Shown here piece by piece: positions 31,445-40,692 of a stretch of 64,000 nt of DNA (its first letter is position 1; every line of letters starts with the position of its first letter). The notes beneath the pieces are model-generated. The model did no database searches. It was not told where the DNA came from and saw only the letters and a program-made list of their open reading frames with translations. The position numbers were made by a program, and so were the translations under genes. Origin of the DNA: Toxonevra muliebris (Eukaryota > Arthropoda > Insecta > Diptera > Pallopteridae); contig OY829330.1 of the NCBI GenBank assembly GCA_963691655.1, forward strand, positions 19,681,224 to 19,745,223, written 5' to 3'.

Positions 31445-33007
31445 TCAGTCATCATATTTATTAATATCGACCTTTTCCATTGCTACACTATATCGGCCCC
31501 ACTCTAGTTTCAAATCGCATGGCAGCTTACCCAGTAAGTCGGAGAGAAGCATTGGGTCATTTAAATACCCCGAGAGCCCAATTGCTTGTATAGTGGCTCG
31601 ATAGTTCTGTACGGCTAGAGCCAACTGTATCAGAGTCTCCAACTTATCGTGTCTCACTGCTGGTTCTTGTCGTAATTTACGCTGTAGTGTTTGGTGTATG
31701 ACGTTTGGTCTGCCATACAGCATTCTCAATGTGTCGATGGCTTGTGGAACGGTGGAGGGGAGCATGAGCTTACCTCTGACTGCCTCCAATGCGGCGCCCT
31801 TCAAACTACGTTGTAATCGCATCAGATTCTCAGCGTCAGAGAAACCACATCGCTCCGTTGACTGCTCATAATTGGATATAAATAACGGCCTCTCTTCTGG
31901 CCTACCAGAAAATGCTGGCAAGTCCTTATTGACAACATGCCGCGAAGCTATTTGCATTGCTGACAGCGTTGAATCGCCTAATACAGGAGGAATAGTGGAC
32001 ACGTTCCCATTACATTCAAAATTATCATAATTATTTGGTGGCGTAGTTGGTCGTAGAACCGAAGCGTTAGTAGTAGGTGGCACGATTTCGGGAGCACCAC
32101 AGACGACAGGTATAAACTGCGCTGGATCTGCGCTAGTGCATGCGCGTGGTTGAGAAGGATAGTATCTAACAGCACCTTCGCCGTAGCTGATTGCCGTGGA
32201 ATGCAAAGGCTGCGCTCTCGCTGGCGCCTGTTGGCATTGCATTGATGCTAGCGGTTGATGACTTGCATAGGATATGATAGGAATATTAGGGAAAAATGTC
32301 GAAAGCTGGTTAGCAAACAAATAAGGGAATTGTGTCGTAGTATGTGATGGCATATACGGTTGTGGGGCCATATAGACTGCATTAGGAGGGGTGCTTGCGA
32401 AGACAGACACGGGTGGTACGTAACCGGAATTCACAGCAGCGTTTGCAAAGACTGGTATGGGTGGTACATAACCTGCATTTGACGCCCATGCGCCCAGAAA
32501 AGTAGAAGCCCCAGCACTTGACGTGACAGAAGTAGACATATGAGTTCGTGCATAGTCAGCAGTGACTACAGCATTGTTTAATTGTGTGTGCCCATCCACA
32601 GATGTAGCACATGACGCAGTAGTAGCGCCCACGTGTGCCGATGTAGTAACATAACCTAACTTGTGCGCACCCACTTGTGCGTACCCATCTTCAGATGTAG
32701 CACATAGTGTCGTAGTAGCGCCCACGTGAGCTGATGTAACGACATAACCTAACGCGTGCGTACCCGCTTGTGCGTACCCATCCTCAGATGTAGCACATAG
32801 CGTAGCTTGTTGGGTAAAACCATCATTTGAACAGGTAGAAAGCATCGCAGGCAAGGCCGCACATGTTTTTTCGCTCAATTCGCCAGAAGTCGCGGCTGTC
32901 TGAAACGTTTCCTCAGATGCTGAACGTAATGTCGATTCGCGTTCGCTACCACTTGTGACATTACATGACGGTGCTGACATTTTGTCTGGAATTTGATCAC
33001 AGTACAT
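31445..33007 (-). CDS. BEL/Pao Gag-like protein with internal repeats
   Basis: 520 residues. The N-terminal half is low-complexity. It contains a 31-residue tandem repeat (93 bp at DNA level, for example 32625 to 32718) with core CATSEDGYAQ and LGYVTTSAHVGATT, two full copies and one diverged. A GYVPP-VFA repeat follows. The C-terminal half is the Pao-type retrotransposon Gag domain: LPAFSGRPEERPLFISNYEQ, LMRLQRSLKGAALEAV, KLETLIQLALAVQNYRATIQ and LLGKLPCDLKLEW. Gag packages the RNA. Its end at 31445 falls where the frame should continue into the zinc-knuckle region, so a stop or frameshift has separated them. Confidence 0.9.
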   Translation of the reverse strand: MYCDQIPDKMSAPSCNVTSGSERESTLRSASEETFQTAATSGELSEKTCAALPAMLSTCSNDGFTQQATLCATSEDGYAQAGTHALGYVVTSAHVGATTTLCATSEDGYAQVGAHKLGYVTTSAHVGATTASCATSVDGHTQLNNAVVTADYARTHMSTSVTSSAGASTFLGAWASNAGYVPPIPVFANAAVNSGYVPPVSVFASTPPNAVYMAPQPYMPSHTTTQFPYLFANQLSTFFPNIPIISYASHQPLASMQCQQAPARAQPLHSTAISYGEGAVRYYPSQPRACTSADPAQFIPVVCGAPEIVPPTTNASVLRPTTPPNNYDNFECNGNVSTIPPVLGDSTLSAMQIASRHVVNKDLPAFSGRPEERPLFISNYEQSTERCGFSDAENLMRLQRSLKGAALEAVRGKLMLPSTVPQAIDTLRMLYGRPNVIHQTLQRKLRQEPAVRHDKLETLIQLALAVQNYRATIQAIGLSGYLNDPMLLSDLLGKLPCDLKLEWGRYSVAMEKVDINKYDD

Positions 33008-33511
33008 ACAATCAATATTACTGGAGTACCAATCTTATTTAATGGTGAACCACGCCACTTATACGTAGTCTCTGCTCTCGTAATATTAAAGTTGTAATTG
33101 CCACTTAACCTCAAAGCTACACACGTTGTTCAAGATGGCGCAGATATTTCTGTAAGAATAACTTCTTCACAGAAAAATATTTGCACAAAAATATTTTCGG
33201 ATATTGGGACGTCGGGTGGCAAATGAAAGGCAATATTTTTCGTTGCACGATTGATCGAAAATCTATATTTTATTTAATTTTATAAAATTAGTTAAATTTA
33301 CAAATACAAATTAATATTACTCACATTTGTGCTTTTAAGCACCCGTTTGCCCAATGTACAAAAAATAAATGGAATGATGTGTATGTATCTGTCGGCGACT
33401 GCAGCAGAGCCAAAAGAAATAAAATGAATGAAGTTTTGACAGTTCGCTTGAGCAGTGTTGCCTTTCAGAGTACTTTTAGAGGTGTAGACACAATAGTCTA
33501 GCGCCGCAACA
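33008..33511 (-). repeat. BEL/Pao 5' LTR and leader
   Basis: Non-coding DNA between the Gag start and the element's outer end. The outer terminus on minus is tgttgcggcgctagac, beginning with TG as expected. No second LTR is available to set its inner end. It directly abuts gypsy-like LTR sequence at 33512. Confidence 0.7.
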
Positions 33512-33664
33512 ATAGGAGTATAACATACTAATGATATATGATACCCTCATCAAAGTGGAAGTGCGAAGTGCATTGCCAACGATCTCATGAAGTAACGAAT
33601 TCATGACAGAATTGGATTACGTGACGATCGTATAGTTTTAAATAAGGAAGATAATGAATAGTGT
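33512..33664 (-). repeat. Gypsy-like 5' LTR, piece 3 of 3
   Basis: Near-identical to 16280-16431 (gaagtgcgaagtgcattgcc, tacgtgacgatcgtatag), ending aagataatgaatagtgt. The three right-hand pieces plus about 22 missing bases add up to the 369 bp of the left LTR. Confidence 0.93.
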
Positions 33665-33710
33665 GCCTATTCAAATAATGTTTATTGTTACATTATTTGA
33701 ATGGGACGGA
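33665..33710. repeat. Hairpin at the gypsy-like LTR boundary
   Basis: cctattcaaataatg and cattatttgaatggg form an inverted repeat around tttattgtta, immediately outside the LTR. 33711-33890 holds nothing else recognisable. Confidence 0.7.
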
Positions 33711-33889
33711 TATGACTATATTCGTCGCTTTTTGTACGAAGAAAACAGAAAATATGTATTTTTAACCCTTATTCTACTCACAATTTTTACACTTTCAATC
33801 TACTGATTGGATTGGATTTTTTAAACAAATACTAATTTTTTTTTAATTTTATTACATTGTTATGAGGAAAAAACCAGTAAGCAACCAAA

Positions 33890-34742
33890 AGCAAGTAAAT
33901 CAGACATGCTCCAGAATTCACTTTCGAGTGAAAGTGAATTGAAATCACTTCAATTTCACTATTTGGTGCTCTAGAATTCACTTTGTGAAATGAAATGAAT
34001 TATTCACTTTTCTTTTCTTACTCGTTATTAAAAGTGAATTTCAAACGAATTCGCATGCTCTAGAAACCGAATTCACTAAAAAAAAGTGATTTGAATTCAC
34101 TTTAGCAGCAACAAGTGAAATAGAACAACCGGCGCAAATTTAACAAAAAATTAATCAAGTATAGTAAATATGAATGAAAATAAAAATTTCAAGGAGAAAG
34201 CATAAGAGCTTCTCCCAGAATGCTTTATTCCTCAATTTATGGAGAAGCATCCAGACATCGCTAGAGGCTTCTTCAAGGGCGATAAAGTAAAAGTAGAAGC
34301 ACTGGGAATAATTGGCGACGAGCCTTAAGAGCAATGGCCCACCACAAAAAGGAAGAAATTAGCAAAAATAACAGCAATTCCGGGACTAGGGCGACCGGGA
34401 GCAGCCCCTCTATATCGCTTAACACAGTAATTGAAGGTGTAATTGGCACTTCACAGCTTGGCCCCCCTTCCACTTTTGGAAATGTAGACAGCACATGCTC
34501 CGTTGAAGAAATACTGCTGTGGTCGCTGCTGCTTCTTTTGCTGCCCGTAGTACCACCGCCTCTTACACTGCCGGCACTTCCACGGTCGCCAACGCTGCCG
34601 CTGTTAATGTTACTTCTACTGCTGCTTCTTCAAATGCCTTTAAATTTTTTCGCTAGCATATTAGTTTTTTCAATATTTAGCGCATATTCAAATAAAACAC
34701 TCATATTTTTAAATTTTCACAACCTCTTTTTGTTTTTAAGGT
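33890..34742 (+). pseudogene. Harbinger-associated MYB/SANT-like regulator remnant
   Basis: 33900-34130 is rich in attcactttt/aaagtgaat inverted pieces, like a Harbinger or MITE terminus. 34195-34320 then reads FIPQFMEKHPDIARGFFKGD and KVKVEAL, and after frame changes RAMAHHKKEEISKNN and SNSGTRATGSSPSI. I recall 'xPDIAxGFxKGDKVKVExLW' from MYB/SANT-like proteins linked to PIF/Harbinger transposons in insects. The frame breaks at about 34300 and 34325. The tail (34500-34640) is Leu-rich low complexity. Confidence 0.6.
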
Positions 34743-35072
34743 AGATGCATTTTGACAAGTAGGAGGAGCTTTGAAAATTGGGATAACATTCGTTTTGATA
34801 CTATTCTTCTTTTTGCAACAGCGCTGTATTTTCATGGTTAAATTTTTAAGTGAGAATTTAAAAGAAAATAATTTGCATAGTACTACATGTACATAGGGAG
34901 AATTAGTTCCTGCTTTTTATATTATTTTTAAACTCTTAACATGTGCAAGGTGTTTGCTTATGAAGAAAACAAATTTAAATAACATTATATATACTTTTTT
35001 TATTACAAATAAAATTTATAATTTAGTATTAAGTAATAAAAGTAGTACTAATAATCTTGTACTAACTCACTC
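34742..35072 (+). repeat. Inverted repeat V, left copy (partner 45495-45837)
   Basis: Starts aaggtagatgcattttgaca and runs through ttcttctttttgcaacag, gttaaatttttaagtgagaa and atttagtattaagtaata. The reverse complement of 45495-45837 matches it at roughly 80-85% by eye. It flanks the R1/LOA LINE complex on the left and lies directly after the Harbinger-like remnant. Confidence 0.85.
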
Positions 35073-35179
35073 TTTTGTACCCATTTCAAAAAATGCATCT
35101 CTAAAATGTTCCTCTTACTTGTCAAAAATTCAAAATGGCTACTTTTGCAATATTTCATATTTTAGGTCTTAAACGCCGA

Positions 35180-35700
35180 GAGTTAGTCAAAAAAAACAGT
35201 TGCCTTCCCTTTCGGCCGTTCAGATAGGCTTAGCTATGCCTTGGTCCAGTACCTCCTGATTAATAACTTTTAATCATTTCTGACTAACCTGTAAACTTAC
35301 AAATTGCGATCACCCATCATAAAGAAGATGAATTATATTTTATATGTTAAAAACCGTCAAAACTTTGAATCCGTTTTTCTCAAAACAAGGTTTTCGCCAT
35401 TTTTTATTTGAGTTAAAAGAGAGCCCATGTCTTCTCCTTTGAGAACTTTGATATCCAAAAGTGGGCTGAGGCTTATTTATCTATCAAAATGAACGTCTAT
35501 GTAGTAACCCGAAACACCCAATCTCGTTCAAATTTAGTGTGGCAACTACTACCCAATAGGATTAAACTTTGTGCAAGCTTGAGCCGGATCGATTTTGAGA
35601 GTGGGTTCAAAAGAATTCCGAAGTAAGAAAGAACATTTCTGTTAACCTACCAGTCCTATAAAAAATCCTTAAGTTTTGGACAGAGATAGTGCAGGGCCGC
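35180..35700 (-). mobile_element. hAT-type MITE, diverged partial copy
   Basis: Reverse complement of the interior of the hAT MITE at 21650-22723, approximately 21840-22330. Shared pieces are gagcccatgtcttctccttt, agtgggctgaggctt, cattttgagagtgggtt-like and aacgtctatgtagt. The terminal cagggatgcc was not found at either end, so it is truncated. Confidence 0.8.
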
Positions 35701-36267
35701 TTTAAAATAACAGCCACCGAGATCAATTTTAAGTCAACGTAAAGGTATTTTTCGTATCAATCAAGCTTTGTGAGTACGTGCTTTGATATGACATTTATTC
35801 GCTTTATATAGTTTTTGTCTTTTTTCTGCCAAAAAGCACTATCTAAGTTTTTCTTAAAACACAATATTGCGTGCGTTGAGTCAATTATTAAAGAAATAAA
35901 ATTACAAAATTATGGATTGAATGCTCTCATGGCATATGTTGGTTACTCAATTCAATACAGCAACAAAGGTCTGCGCAACAAAGACAATGGATCCGAGAAT
36001 TCATACAAAAAAGCATGCTCACGCACCAAAGAAATTAAATGCCCCTCAAAAGAATTCATTTTATTCATAACAAGTCACATGCAATTTTACATATTTAATC
36101 TATAATTTTTAAGCCCAACACCCGTATTTTCTTTTTTCCCGATTCGCACTTTGAAAAAAAACAAAAACATCGAACAACCACAACTGCTAAAAAGCGTTGA
36201 AAGTGGAGAGTAGCTCTACTCGCAGCGTTTCAGCTGCGTTGATCGTATTTACGATACAAAGCCTGAG
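35701..36267. other. Intergenic DNA, nothing recognised
   Basis: A 96-residue plus-strand ORF (35815-36105) has no recognisable motif and is probably chance. Confidence 0.45.
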
Positions 36268-36375
36268 GTCATGCTTAAATCTGTACAGATATTTTCTGTA
36301 CCCTCCATGACCAGTTAAAAACTGGATTATATGATAATTTGTCTCTCCATATTTTTTATTTATCCACGTTTCAAT

Positions 36376-37649
36376 CTAAGGGTAAGTATATACTTCCACC
36401 TGCCTTTCGATGATGCTAGCCTTTCTTCGTTCGCGATGCCTGGAATATCTTGTTGCAAACTGATTTCCGCTCCTTCTCCAATAGACTCGTTTCATTTCGT
36501 CCGCTAGTATATCGATCGGTATCATACCAGCTACGACGCATGCCGCATCTTCCGAAATTGTCCGAAAACCACTTATTGTTCTTAGAGCGCTCAGCCTGTA
36601 TACACGTGACAGTTTCTTTCGGCACTCTTTTGCCACCAAAGCTCCAGCCCAGATTGGAGCAGCGTAAAGCAAGACTGAGCTTACTACTCTAGAAAGTATC
36701 ACCCTTCGACCATACCTTGGTCCACCAATGTTTGGCATTATTCTAGACAGCACTGCCTGGATACTAGACGCCTTTTCTTTAACATAGTCCAAGTGAGCTC
36801 TGAAGTTCAGTCTGTTGTCTATCATCACACCCAGATATTTAATTGACGACTTCGATTTTATTATTTGGTTGCCTACTTGTATATTCGCATGTTCGACAAC
36901 CTTTCGACTACTAATTAGTACCGCCTCCGTTTTTTGTGCAGCTAATTCAAGACCAGCTGATCTTAGCCATTGGTTTATTGTGGCCACCGCTTTATTAGTA
37001 ATCGCCTCGATTTCCTGGATATGTTTCGCCACTGTAACTATCGCAATATCGTCTGCGTACCCCACTACTTTTACTCCTGGTGGGAATGATAGTCTCAATA
37101 TACCGTCATACATGATATTCCACAGTAGAGGTCCCAGCACAGATCCTTGTGGAACACCTGCCGAGATGTTGTAGTATTTTAATCCCTCGTCGCTTTCATA
37201 CTCCAGCTTTCTGCTTTTGAAGTAACTGTCGATTATTCTTCGTATATATTTCGGTGCGTTCATTCTTGCCAGAGAGCCTTTTATGTGCATCCAGTTGGCA
37301 GAGTTAAATGCGTTTTTTACATCTAATGTAACCACTGCGCAATATTGTTTCGCACCTCCTTTCCATCTTATGCCTTCTATTGCTTCCGCTGCAATGTCTA
37401 CCACCATTTTAATGGCACTTACGGTGGATTGAGCTTTCCGAAACCCGAACTGACATGCTTCGAGCACCTCTTCTTCGGTAACTGGTGCGATTTCTTCATT
37501 ATTCGCTTCGCCGTCATCATATGTGAAAATTACCTGCCGCTGTGGAAATAACGTCTTTATAATGCTCTCCAGCATTACAGGGCATGTTATCTGTGATCTT
37601 TGGCCTTTCAGCTTCGTCATTACAGTTCTATAAGCAGTGCCCCAAGGGT
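36376..37649 (-). pseudogene. R1-like LINE ORF2, reverse transcriptase part, fingers deleted
   Basis: 414 residues from 37620. It starts MTKLKGQRSQITCPVMLESI, with TAYRT just upstream, continuing the frame interrupted by the insertion. EEEVLEACQ then joins directly to FGFRKAQSTVSAIKMVVDIA, so about 80 residues of RT fingers that normally lie between are deleted in frame. The catalytic blocks remain: VVTLDVKNAFNSANW (motif A), SAGVPQGSVLGPLLWN and VVGYADDIAIVTVAK (YADD). The post-RT region runs to VEVYTYP at 36376 and, after a stop, NYHIIQFLTGHGGYRKYLYR down to about 36268. Confidence 0.92.
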
Positions 37650-37661
37650 TTATATCTGCTT

Positions 37662-37760
37662 AGGTTAGGTTAGGTTGGAGTGGCAGCCTTCTGCTTGAAA
37701 GCACACTTAAGCACCTAATTAGGCTCATTGTGATACCACAGTACGGCGCGACTCCCCCAT
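37662..37760 (-). promoter_or_regulatory. 3' UTR/tail of LOA-like LINE, shared with SINE
   Basis: On minus, the last about 90 nt read tgtggtatcacaatgagcc, later taagtgtg, and finally gccactccaacctaacctaa. The SINE 3' end has tgtggtaccacaatgggcc, taagtgtg and gccactccaacctaacctaa in the same order. The LINE's RT is thought to recognise the 3' end of its template, so a shared tail would let the SINE use it. Confidence 0.85.
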
Positions 37761-38955
37761 TTACGGAGTGGAGAACCATGAGGATTCCATAATGAATCTG
37801 GCTATGTCCTTAATATTTATGGATGATAGCTCGGACAGACTAGTGAAGAAAGGAGAACCCAGGAATTTTAGTCTCCTCCTGGCCAGGGATGGGCATTCGC
37901 ACATGAAATGAAGGACTGTTTCTTCCTCCTCCTCAGAGCCGCAGCCCCGACAGAAGTCATTGAATGGCAGTCCCAGTCTTGCAGCATGTCTCCCCATTAT
38001 GCAGTGTCCCGTGAGCACCGAAGTCGTTATGCTGATGGAGCTTCTGCTTAGGTTGAGTAGCTGTCTAGTACGTCTATTGTCCATAGTGGTCCATGTTAGC
38101 CTGGTAATACCACAGGTATGCTCCGCTACCCAGGATCTTTTTGCTTCCTCAAGGTAGTTTTGCTTAATGGCTAATTTAATAGACGTAAGAGGGACACCAA
38201 TGGTGCAGGTAGGTGATATATCTGTAAATTGCGAGCCCTGTTTTGCTAACTCGTCGGCATTGCAGTTACCTGAAATATTCATATGTCCATGCACCCAATA
38301 TAGGCTGAGAGTGACTCGACAAAATGTTGAGTGAAGATCGGCAGTCGAGAACAAGCTTTGATGTAGTGAAAACACCGACAAGGGACTTGATTGCTGCTTG
38401 GCTGTCCGTGTAGATGCGGATATTCGTATCGAATGAATCGTTGCGAATAAGCCACTTGGACGCTTGATAGATAGCCATTACTTCCGCCTGAAAGACGCTG
38501 CAATGGTCAGGAAGTCGGAAAGAGAGTCTGAGATCTAGCTTACTAGAGAAGATGCCACAGCCGACTCTTTCCTCCGATTTGGATCCATCTGTATAGATGT
38601 CAATTAAATTGTCAGTGACCACCTCGTCATTAACCCATTCCTCTCTACTGGGGATATGGGTGAAGAACGTGTGGTTTAAATTAGGGGTAGAGCAAATGTA
38701 GTCTACGTTAGTTGGTACGGACGTATCGTGGATTAAAATCTTGGCATGGCCCAGGTTTGACCGGGTCCAGCGAGTTAGGGCACTGAGTCTGACAGCAGAG
38801 CACTTAGCTTGTTGCTTGACCAGAAGTGAGGTTGGCAACCAATGAAGGATTGCGAAGAGAGCTTTCGTTGAGGTAGTACGGAGGGCCCCAGTAATCAATA
38901 TGGCTGCCGTTCTTCTAACCTTATCCAGTGGTTTAAGGTTGAAGACCCCATCTTG
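37761..38955 (-). pseudogene. LOA-like LINE RNase H and C-terminal region
   Basis: 38898-38266 starts LKPLDKVRRTAAILITGALR just upstream and carries RNase H blocks LIDIYTDGSKSEERVGCGIF (D), VFQAEVMAIYQASKWL (E) and IRIYTDSQAAIKSL (D). A frameshift near 38330 moves to 38381-37761 with LYWVHGHMNISGNCNADELA (last D). The C-terminus has CRGCGSEEEEETVLHFMCEC, a zinc-knuckle-like CxxC-H-C. All four RNase H acidic residues are visible, but across two frames. Confidence 0.9.
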
Positions 38956-38958
38956 TTC

Positions 38959-40692
38959 CTAATGCCCTCTTACAGCAGGAGAGGCTTTCCGTACTCTCTC
39001 TGCTATGTTAGCTTTCCATTGAAGTTTAGGATCAAGAACAAGTCCTAAATATTTGACGCGCTTACTAAGACAAAGCGAGATACCATTAATTTTGGGTAGG
39101 GCAAAAGTTGGTATTTTATACTTTCTAGTGAAAAGCATAACCTCTGTTTTGGCAGGATTAACATTAAGACCGAATTCACGGCACCAGTGAGACAGAATGC
39201 TAAGTGAGTGATTTAGCCGTTCTGAAAGAGTAGCAACGTATTTGCCGGATACTGCGATAGCAATGTCATCTGCATAAGCTATTATTTTGCAGCCGGTTTG
39301 ATCTAATCTGTTTAGCAGTGTGTTCACCGCCAGATTCCAAATAAGAGGTGATAATACACCTCCTTGTGGTGTGCCCCTATTGACAACCTTTTTGACTTTA
39401 TCATTTCCGATAGAGGAGCTGATGATACGTGTTTTAAGTAGTTGTCCTATAAATTTAACCAGATTAACATCAAGATTAAGATTTATTAAGGCATTAACGA
39501 CAGCGTCGGGGCAGACATTGTTGAAAGCCCCCTCGATATCGAGAAACACTGCAAGCGTGTATTCCTTGTTGGAAAGTGATTTCTCAACTTCCTCAATGAG
39601 TACATGTAGCGCTGTTTCCACAGACTTCCCTTTAGTATAGGCATGCTGTGATTTGGATAAAAGAGTGGGATTGATAGAGTTCCTGATATGAAAATCAAGA
39701 ACCCTTTCTAATATTTTTAAGAGAAAGGAGGACAGACTGATCGGTCTGAAGTCCTTTGGGTTGATATGGGACGCCTTCCCTGCTTTGGGTATGAAGACTA
39801 CACGAGCCTCTCTCCAGCTTTTGGGAATGTACGAAAATTTTAGGCAAGCATTATAAATTTGCAATAGCCATGATGTTACGTGTTCAGCCCCTTGCTGAAT
39901 ATCCGCGGGAATGATGCCATCTGGCCCTGGAGATTTGTAGGGGCTGAAGGATTTGATGGCCCACTTTAGAAGAGTGTCGGTCAATTGGAAAGGGGAAGGG
40001 TTACTTAAAGGATGATCGGTCACAGGAGGACTATGATCAACGAAGGTTTTACTCCCTGGAAAATGAGTACACAGGAGGACCTCTAAGGTCTCGATCCCAG
40101 AATCAGTCCAGTGACCATCGGATTTCTGGATACAGTCGAGAGCCCTAGGGGTCGTATTAAAGAGTTTTCGAAGTCGGCTAGTCTCGGAGAAGCTTTCTAT
40201 GCTACCATAGAAGTTCCTCCAAGACGCCCTTTTGGCTTTTCTTATAGCGTACTTAAGTTCCCTTTGTTTAGATTTAAAGAGAAACCAGTCATTGAAAGCC
40301 TTGGCTCTATTAAAGAGTCTTCTGCATACTTTTCGTAGCTCTGCAATCTCCGGGGTCCACCATAAAAGTTTAGTCTTACCTCTAGGTTTGGAGGAATTGC
40401 ATGCCGATTTAGCAGCAGTGTTAAAAAGTGCTGTAATGGAGTTTACCTTTCGATCAATATCGCAGTGGTTATTTATAGTGGCTGGAGCAGGCTGTATGCC
40501 AGACTCGATAATGGCATGGAACTTTGTCCAGTCAGTATGCTTCCTATTGATGAGGCTAGTAGCACCTGCAGAGTCTGTAGGATCTAGTTTATCAATGGTG
40601 AAGTTAATATAATTATGATCAGAAAAGGAGCACTCAGTAATGGAGTGGTGAAGATTAATTTGAATAACCTTCACCATTTTTTGGGATGGCAA
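38959..40692 (-). pseudogene. LOA-like LINE ORF2: endonuclease-deleted, RT intact
   Basis: 577 residues. It starts MVKVIQINLHHS, the first strand of an apurinic-type endonuclease. It then jumps to ITECSFSDHNYINFTI, its last block, so roughly 180 endonuclease residues are deleted in frame. RT is complete by motif: SPGPDGIIPADI, FRPISLSSFLLKILERVLDF, AVFLDIEGAFNNV (motif A), NRGTPQGGVLSPLIWN and IIAYADDIAIAVSGK (YADD), then RVKYLGLVLDPKLQWK. The frame stops after RKASPAVRGH, where some 35 post-RT residues appear lost. This copy could not cut its own target. Confidence 0.92.

Larger units (their letters stand above)
27319..33511 (-). mobile_element. BEL/Pao LTR retrotransposon, 3' end missing
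   Basis: Minus-strand order: 5' LTR starting tgttgcggcg at 33511, Gag, zinc knuckle, protease, RT, RNase H and integrase, ending abruptly at 27319 inside the integrase C-terminus with no 3' LTR. It sits in the gypsy-like LTR. About 22 bp of that LTR are missing at the junction relative to the 16063 copy, so the 3' end was probably lost in a deletion. Coding regions are long but broken by several frame changes. Confidence 0.93.
16063..33664 (-). mobile_element. Decayed gypsy/errantivirus-like retrotransposon, multiply interrupted
   Basis: The whole structure lies on the minus strand. The 5' LTR is in pieces at 24466-24571, 27252-27318 and 33512-33664. A possible primer-binding site is near 24452, Gag at 21537-20378, protease near 20330, RT at 19752-19049, RNase H near 19050-18780, integrase near 18536-17290, an Env-anchor remnant at 16603-16352, a polypurine tract at 16443-16432 and the 3' LTR at 16431-16063. 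It hosts a Harbinger-like MITE (17697-18318), a hAT MITE (21650-22723), a hAT-type element (24580-27243) and a BEL/Pao element (27319-33511). Most ORFs are disrupted. Confidence 0.85.

Noticed and set aside
35815..36105. 96-residue ORF as a host gene
   Set aside because: No motif, no splice context, and it is surrounded by repeats.
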